The notes below the pieces were generated by a model. That model was not told where the DNA came from. It was given only the letters and a program-made list of their open reading frames with translations, and searched no databases. A stretch of DNA of 64,000 nucleotides from Paraspadella gotoi (Eukaryota; Chaetognatha), in the NCBI GenBank assembly GCA_051294375.1, contig JBJCIZ010000016.1, positions 31,726 through 95,725 on the forward strand. Direction: 5' to 3'. The translations under genes and the position numbers were made by a program. This document shows positions 58,963-64,000 of this stretch, one piece after another (the stretch's first letter is position 1; every line of letters begins with the position of its first letter).

Positions 58963-59559
58963 AACTTTTATCACCTAAAAAGCATCTCCTGGGGAAAAAA
59001 CTAAAACTAAATTTATGCATTCAAAACGGAAATTCAGGACTTTGGCCACATTTTGGGAGTATCGATTTTTGTAATCAATCAATGCTCTAAATGTTGAAAA
59101 AGACGAGTGCAGAATTGAGGGTATTTTTCTATTATTTTATTGACTTACATCAAAGATTTTGAAAATGGACTAAAATGCTACTAAACAAATTGTCAGTCAT
59201 GATTCGAAGTAAGTATGACCAAAGACTAATTGGGCTCCGTTAATTGCTTTCAGAGAGAGGTACCTTTAGAAGATTTGGCCACTTTAGAACCTTATATCTG
59301 GTAAAGTTGAGATCGAGAAAAATTTTGGATTGGCGCATCTTGTACCCCCGGAAAAGGCGAATTAATGACGCAATGCGGGACAAAGTTTTTTATTTCGTTA
59401 AGTTTTTCAATTTTTTTTTTCAAATCTTATGACAGACTCCCGTTAAAGTGAAGTATTTGAGTTGGGTTTTTTATTTAGCGTGAATTTAAAAAAAAAGTTA
59501 TTTTTTCACTAAAAATGGAGTCGAAGTTATTAGAAGCAATAGAAGTGAATAACATCTAG

Positions 59560-60300
59560 CTAAAGATTCCTAACGACAGCTACTGAATGAGTGGGTTAAC
59601 GGGAAGTAGTTTGACTAAGAGTTAAAAGGCTTTAAGACTCATGAACGAGATGTCCGCGGAGAAATGATTCATGAACGGGGTGAACTCGATTGATCCAGAA
59701 AGAAGTTGAAGTTCGAGTCGCCAGAAATGCATAAGTTAAAGGAATCTCGTATAGAAACTTGTATTAGTGATAGTTTTTAGTGTTTTGCTTAATTTTCTAT
59801 GACGTTTAGATACATTATTAAATTTGTTTTGGTCGCGTTGTCTGAAATAGTTAATGTTTATTTAAATGTTTGGCAGTTGTAGCCGTTATCAGCTCATAAA
59901 ATAAAAGATGGGAGCGCGAACTCACTATGTTGAGGGCTTTTTGAAAAGTGCTGGACGCTTCAAGAGGCGAATTGTTTTGCTGTGAAGCCTACTTTTTACG
60001 TTTGAAAGTTCCCAAGACTCGAAACGCGCTTGGCGTGGCTATTTCCAAGGGCAATGGCGGCTTCACCGCGAGGCTATGAACGAAGATAATAACTTTCAGC
60101 GTTGGCTGGGATCCACCACTCGATACTATTTTCCCAGAACTGAATGAATACGAAATAGTTGGATGGACAGATTGGCGCGTTTGAAGTACCCTCCCAGGAA
60201 TATGATGATTTAACTATAAGTTCTTAGACGAGTCAGAGTGACAGACCAAGGGACTAAATGAGTCAAATTTCGTGATCGCGCACACGTTGAAAATATTTAT
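59560..60300 (+). other. Exon-like GC island after the 5.2 kb segment
   Basis: Composition returns to that of 49.4-54.2 kb. One frame reads HYVEGFLKSAGRFKRRIVLL and another GYFQGQWRLHREAMNEDN, broken by frame shifts. It may be the continuation of the islands on the other side of the AT-rich insertion. Confidence 0.3.
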
Positions 60301-60392
60301 CTGTTTCAAAGGCTAAAATTTTCATTGTTCTTGAAACAAATTTTTTTTTTTTGAAATTTGATATTCTATTTGCTATTGTTTTGTTTAACCAN

Positions 60393-60416
60393 NNNNNNNN
60401 NNNNNNNNNNNNNNNN
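60393..60416. other. Assembly gap (24 N)
   Basis: N run that cuts the minus-strand BEL/Pao copy within gag. Confidence 0.99.
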
Positions 60417-62115
60417 AATCAATCCTCTTGTCCTTACCATTAAACTTTAATTTTGGCCTCCTCTGATGCATCATCGTGAAAGCTAGATGTTGGGTCTGAA
60501 TGGAACAAAGCTGGGCAAATGGTCCGCCTTCAGTATCGGTCACAACTGTGCCTGTCTGTGTGGATAATGGACTGCCTTTGAAAATCTCCGTAACCTTGTT
60601 TGTGGCGAAATCAGACGCGAAGCACTCGAAACGACCGGAAACCCTTGCTGAGACACATAAGAATTAGATTGGGTGGGAGGAAAATCAACCTGAGTCGCAG
60701 AACAGACAGACTGTCTTTTTTCAACTCTTGGAGCGTCCCTAGAAACACACGGACTTGTTTTAACTACGGACGGCGAGTCGATGAACGAGCCATTGTGCGA
60801 TCCTCTCGGTGTAACCCGTTGTTTCCTAGAAGTATTCGTTGAAACATTCACGGATCTTTCTAATCTCTGATCCATTTGGTTTATTTCCCTTTCAATTTTT
60901 TCAATTTCAGCTTTTCGTTCGAGTTCAGTTAATTTTATTTTTCTAAGGATTCTTTCTACGTCAGCTTTTTTCCATTCAATTTCCGTTCAATCTTGCAATT
61001 TCTTTCCGAGTCGATCAATCTCACTCGCTTATTGGCTACCTTTGTAGTCCCTTTCTGCTCGAGGCGAATCGTGCGTACGGAGCGTTTACCCCGAGTTTAT
61101 TTAGGAGAAGAATGACAGCTCCTCCGCTAGCGTAGAAAAATGCGCAGAAAGCGTCGCATGTGGGCCATGAGAGAATTGTCAAGCTAGAAACGATCCGAAT
61201 TCTGCGATTTTTCGGGCCGGCGGCGGCGAGGAACAGAAACAAATCATGGTTTGAAAGCAATTAGGAGGGGAGGAGGAGCTGAGGAAGAGTCAAGGACGGA
61301 CTAGCGGAGATTAACTGGAACGGGTGTTGGGACAGAAGACCTCTACTCGGTCCAGCTCGATACAATCGTAGCCACATCCTCTTTCCTCACCTTTCCCCTT
61401 CTAAACTATCATTAAATGACCCTCCATCGCAGATACGGCGGTTCACAGATAAATAGACAGTGTGGTCAATAGAGCCGAGAAAACAATATAGCGGTGCGTG
61501 AATTGAACTACGGTTGAGGATCTAATATACGATTTAACTCTATCGCTTCAAAAACAGGAATAGGAAAACACGAATAATTCCGATATAAAACCACGTACAC
61601 GAAACTCGGACTTGCTCTTCGGGCACGGACTGCCCTCTGAAAACTGTGGACGGACGTCGGGATCACTTTGGGCAACTCGAGTGCCTGTTTCAAGTTAAAT
61701 CTCTCAGCTGTTTTGTTAATTTTCATTAACAAAATTCTCGTACTCGCTCTTTCGACTATTGTTAGTTTTTATCATTAAAATAATCTTCATTAACGAGCGG
61801 CCCAAAGACTTGGACTGATCACAAAAAATTTCCACCTTGGTTCCCTCGACGTGGACAGACTAAACTCGGATTAACGCTCTGGTAGGATTTAAGTCCGGAC
61901 TATTTTTAATTTTATCACTTAAGCCCAAAAAGCATCTATCATGCATCCAAAGATCCAAGTGGTCTGTCACCTTGGCTCGACAAGCTATGCAGTTGTCGTT
62001 TTTTAAATACACCGTTCCGAGCTCACTCGGCCCAAGCTACACGAAGGCAGGATAAATTTTACCCAGCGTTTTAACTCTTAGGAGTTTTAGTTTTTTAGGG
62101 ATCAATTGAATAGAA
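60417..62115 (-). pseudogene. BEL/Pao leader and gag, minus-strand copy, truncated by gap
   Basis: This is the inverse homologue of 39774-41515. It keeps a longer frame: on the minus strand a Lys/Glu-rich coiled coil (about 61000-60880) continues into 60875-60540 with MDQRLERS, VVKTSPCVSRD, PPTQSNSYVSQQ and HRQAQL. The copy therefore has fewer frame breaks than the plus-strand one. It starts next to its 5' LTR at 62116 and ends in the N gap before the zinc knuckles. Confidence 0.65.
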
Positions 62116-62550
62116 TGTAGAAATGGGTAAATTGATCTTCTTATGCCTATGATTTTATTTTCCCGCTGCGTTTTTCTAGGAGATGATTAGAACTTGGAGT
62201 ATCTATAAAGGGGCCAAAAAACCCTATTTTAAATATAATCCAATGCACAAAAGTGACCATAAGAAGAGAGCGCGGAGTTAAATTCCTAAAAAGGTGGTCA
62301 AAAATGTTAGTGGGGTGAGGACAGAAAATCTCCCTAACTTATTACAATCGTCTTACTGATGAATCCTATCCACTCCCAGGCCTTTCAACAAAATGGCAGC
62401 AAAATATTCCTTCCGAAAAATCCTCAAGAGACGCTGAGGAATCGGGAATCACTAAACGGATTTTTCTAGGGCAAGGAATGTTTTGACAAAAAGAGCAACG
62501 GCTAATTTCCCGATTCCTTAGGCATCGTGTGTGCAGGCGCTCGCGCAACA
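62116..62550 (-). repeat. BEL/Pao LTR copy 3 (minus, 5' LTR)
   Basis: On the minus strand it begins TGTTGCGCGAGCGCC and ends ACCCATTTCTACA, 435 bp, followed by leader and gag on the same strand. There is no polypurine tract on its outer side, which fits a 5' LTR. It is slightly longer than the other copies, mainly through homopolymer insertions. Confidence 0.75.
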
Positions 62551-64000
62551 CATGATTGCTGATTCAGTTTGCTATTTAAATTAATTTCTTCGGCCGATAG
62601 CAATACTCAACTTTCCCGATTTTTAGGCCAATAAATGATCGAAGTGTTAAATTTTTTTCATTTTCAAATTTAAGCGTGCCAACGACAATGAGATTGTAAC
62701 CATGACAGGTATATTTTACTGTGTATATAGAAATTAATTATTGTAATTTGACAGTTTTTAATGACAGCGGAATTGGATGTCGGAAATAGAGACGAAATGG
62801 CTTTTGAGATCAGTTTTTTTGCCACAATACACTTTTTATTATTTCTTAATTATTTAATTGAAAATTCTCATTTCTCTACTCTCCTATGCTTCGCCTCTTA
62901 TCTCTGCTCGGCTGTTTCATCTCTCTTCTCTGCTCTCTTCTCTCTCTCTCTCCTCCTCTCTCTCTCTCCTCCTCCGATCCTCTCTCCTCTCCTTTCTGAC
63001 TCTTTCTCTCTTCTCCAATTATCGATAGATACGATTCTTTTAATTAGCTCGGCTCACAACTATCTCAGTAAAAGTGCCATCTGTCTCTCGTCGTCGTCCG
63101 AGTCGTCGTCGTCTCGTCGGGTCTCTTAAAATCCGCGTTAAGGAAACCCGTTATCTAAATAGAAATTTGAGTTTTGAAAAAAAAAAAAATTTTTTTTTAA
63201 ATCCGGATAATCCTTGTCTCGCAAAAAATGCACAACAGCCACGTATTGTTTAAGTCTGTTTTTATTCTGTGGATGGAATCCTAACATCGTCTTTGTTCTC
63301 TAAGTTGATACGGTGTGTGTTTCCTCGCCTCTAGCCAATGGATTTGGCTGCCCAAGGATGGCCGATTGTACTTGTGGAGTGCTTTGTGTGATTTATTACC
63401 GCCACAATAGTTATTATTTTTAACATTGTATTAACCACAGATTTATCCAAAACAATAATTACCTAATCTGACATAATTTTTCAGTCAGCGCTCTACGTTC
63501 GTTTCTGAAAACGCGGCCCGCGCCATATTAGGAGGTCGTGTCGTGTTCCTGAGGATTTGAGGTTGACTCGTGAATATACCCCGAATTCGAATATCGACAT
63601 GGTGGCGAAGTCGACGTTTTTGCGGGTATTTAGGTAGAGAGTGGATGGTTATATAGGGAAGTGGTAAGGTGATAGTGGATATGGACATGAGTGGGGTTGT
63701 ATATTTGAGGGGTTTAGGGATTGGTAATTTAACTTTGAGAGTATTCGTATGGGTCATCGGATGTGAATTGCTACCGATGACTTTAATTTTTTTTCTTTTT
63801 TTTATATTTGGATGTGGTGAAAGGTACGATGGGCGACTCTGTGGAAGAGTGGTGGTCTGTCTGGTCGTCGAAGTATGAGCCCTTAGCGACGTCGTCGACC
63901 GGAGCCTACAAAACTAAATATGTCGTGGTTGAGTTACCTTTTTTTTTTGCTCATCTAGATGACGTTGTCTGATGGTTTTTTAAATTAATACAACGTTATA
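62551..64000. other. Flanking DNA with CT-rich microsatellite, no supported gene
   Basis: A CT-rich simple repeat (about 62925-63010) creates a Ser/Leu-rich 122-codon frame that I do not accept as a gene. At 63485-63880 a 90-codon minus frame and a 69-codon plus frame overlap. Neither has recognisable motifs. Confidence 0.4.

Larger units (their letters stand above)
54218..59446. mobile_element. 5.2 kb AT-rich segment bounded by 16 bp inverted repeats
   Basis: TTAACGGGAGTCTGCC at 54218-54233 is matched in inverse by GACAGACTCCCGTTAA at 59431-59446 (15 of 16). Composition changes at both points: GC islands outside, AT-rich DNA inside. The interior holds SINEs and minus-strand exon candidates. 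It could be a DNA transposon or a segmental insertion; no transposase was recognised. Confidence 0.35.

Noticed and set aside
39359-62550. A Polinton/Maverick with 2 kb terminal inverted repeats spanning 23 kb
   Set aside because: The inverted ends are LTR plus gag of BEL/Pao copies in opposite orientation. RT, RNase H and BEL/Pao integrase motifs lie between, and no DNA polymerase B, ATPase or capsid motif was seen.
62761-63129. 122-codon Ser/Leu-rich protein
   Set aside because: It is created by a CT microsatellite, with no motif or splice support.

Overview
The window reads as nuclear DNA of a metazoan, probably an invertebrate; I cannot name the species. Evidence for this is GT-AG introns, BEL/Pao and Ty3/gypsy-type LTR retroelements (BEL/Pao is known from animals), tRNA-derived SINEs, satellites, foldback elements and AT-rich spacers. 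Host-type coding sequence is sparse and most of the window is mobile or repetitive DNA.

Region 1-17,010: a TIR-bounded non-coding element (27-769) lies beside a long minus-strand ORF (1201-5130). That ORF carries an OTU-type cysteine protease signature followed by a tyrosine-recombinase-like C-terminus. Five further minus-strand exons lie at 15,326-16,986. The donor of the last one and an acceptor at 5168-5169 match in phase, and the summed exon length is an exact multiple of three. I therefore infer one gene of about 1,574 codons with a 10.2 kb intron. That intron is filled with an AT-rich satellite that changes orientation several times and forms a palindrome with arms of about 3.3 kb, centred near 9785.

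Region 17,010-34,900: remains of a Ty3/gypsy-type integrase, a frameshifted envelope-like membrane protein, LTR-like promoters, several families of foldback elements and MITEs, and two kinds of SINE. Four foldback or insert loci carry hammerhead ribozyme cores (core CUGANGA, stem II with compensatory changes, GAAA, cleavage triplet GUC) next to a shared GA-rich segment and a shared terminal block.

Region 34,895-62,550: a 500 bp satellite of about five units is followed by BEL/Pao material. I define three LTR copies of 406-435 bp with TG...CA ends: 37,438-37,843 (minus), 39,359-39,773 (plus) and 62,116-62,550 (minus). A plus-strand element runs from the second LTR through gag, zinc knuckles, reverse transcriptase, RNase H and integrase to about 49,330, with many frameshifts. 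A minus-strand gag copy (60,417-62,115) is cut by an assembly gap. Two more satellites (about 40 bp and 60 bp monomers) interrupt the gag region. Between 49.4 and 60.3 kb lie exon-like GC islands and a 5.2 kb AT-rich segment bounded by 16 bp inverted repeats, with candidate minus-strand exons inside it.

Quality: four N runs, reversed repeat blocks and indel-rich stretches (for example 13,360-13,830 and 43,200-49,300) suggest patches built from uncorrected long reads. Palindromes and frameshifts should be judged with that in mind.
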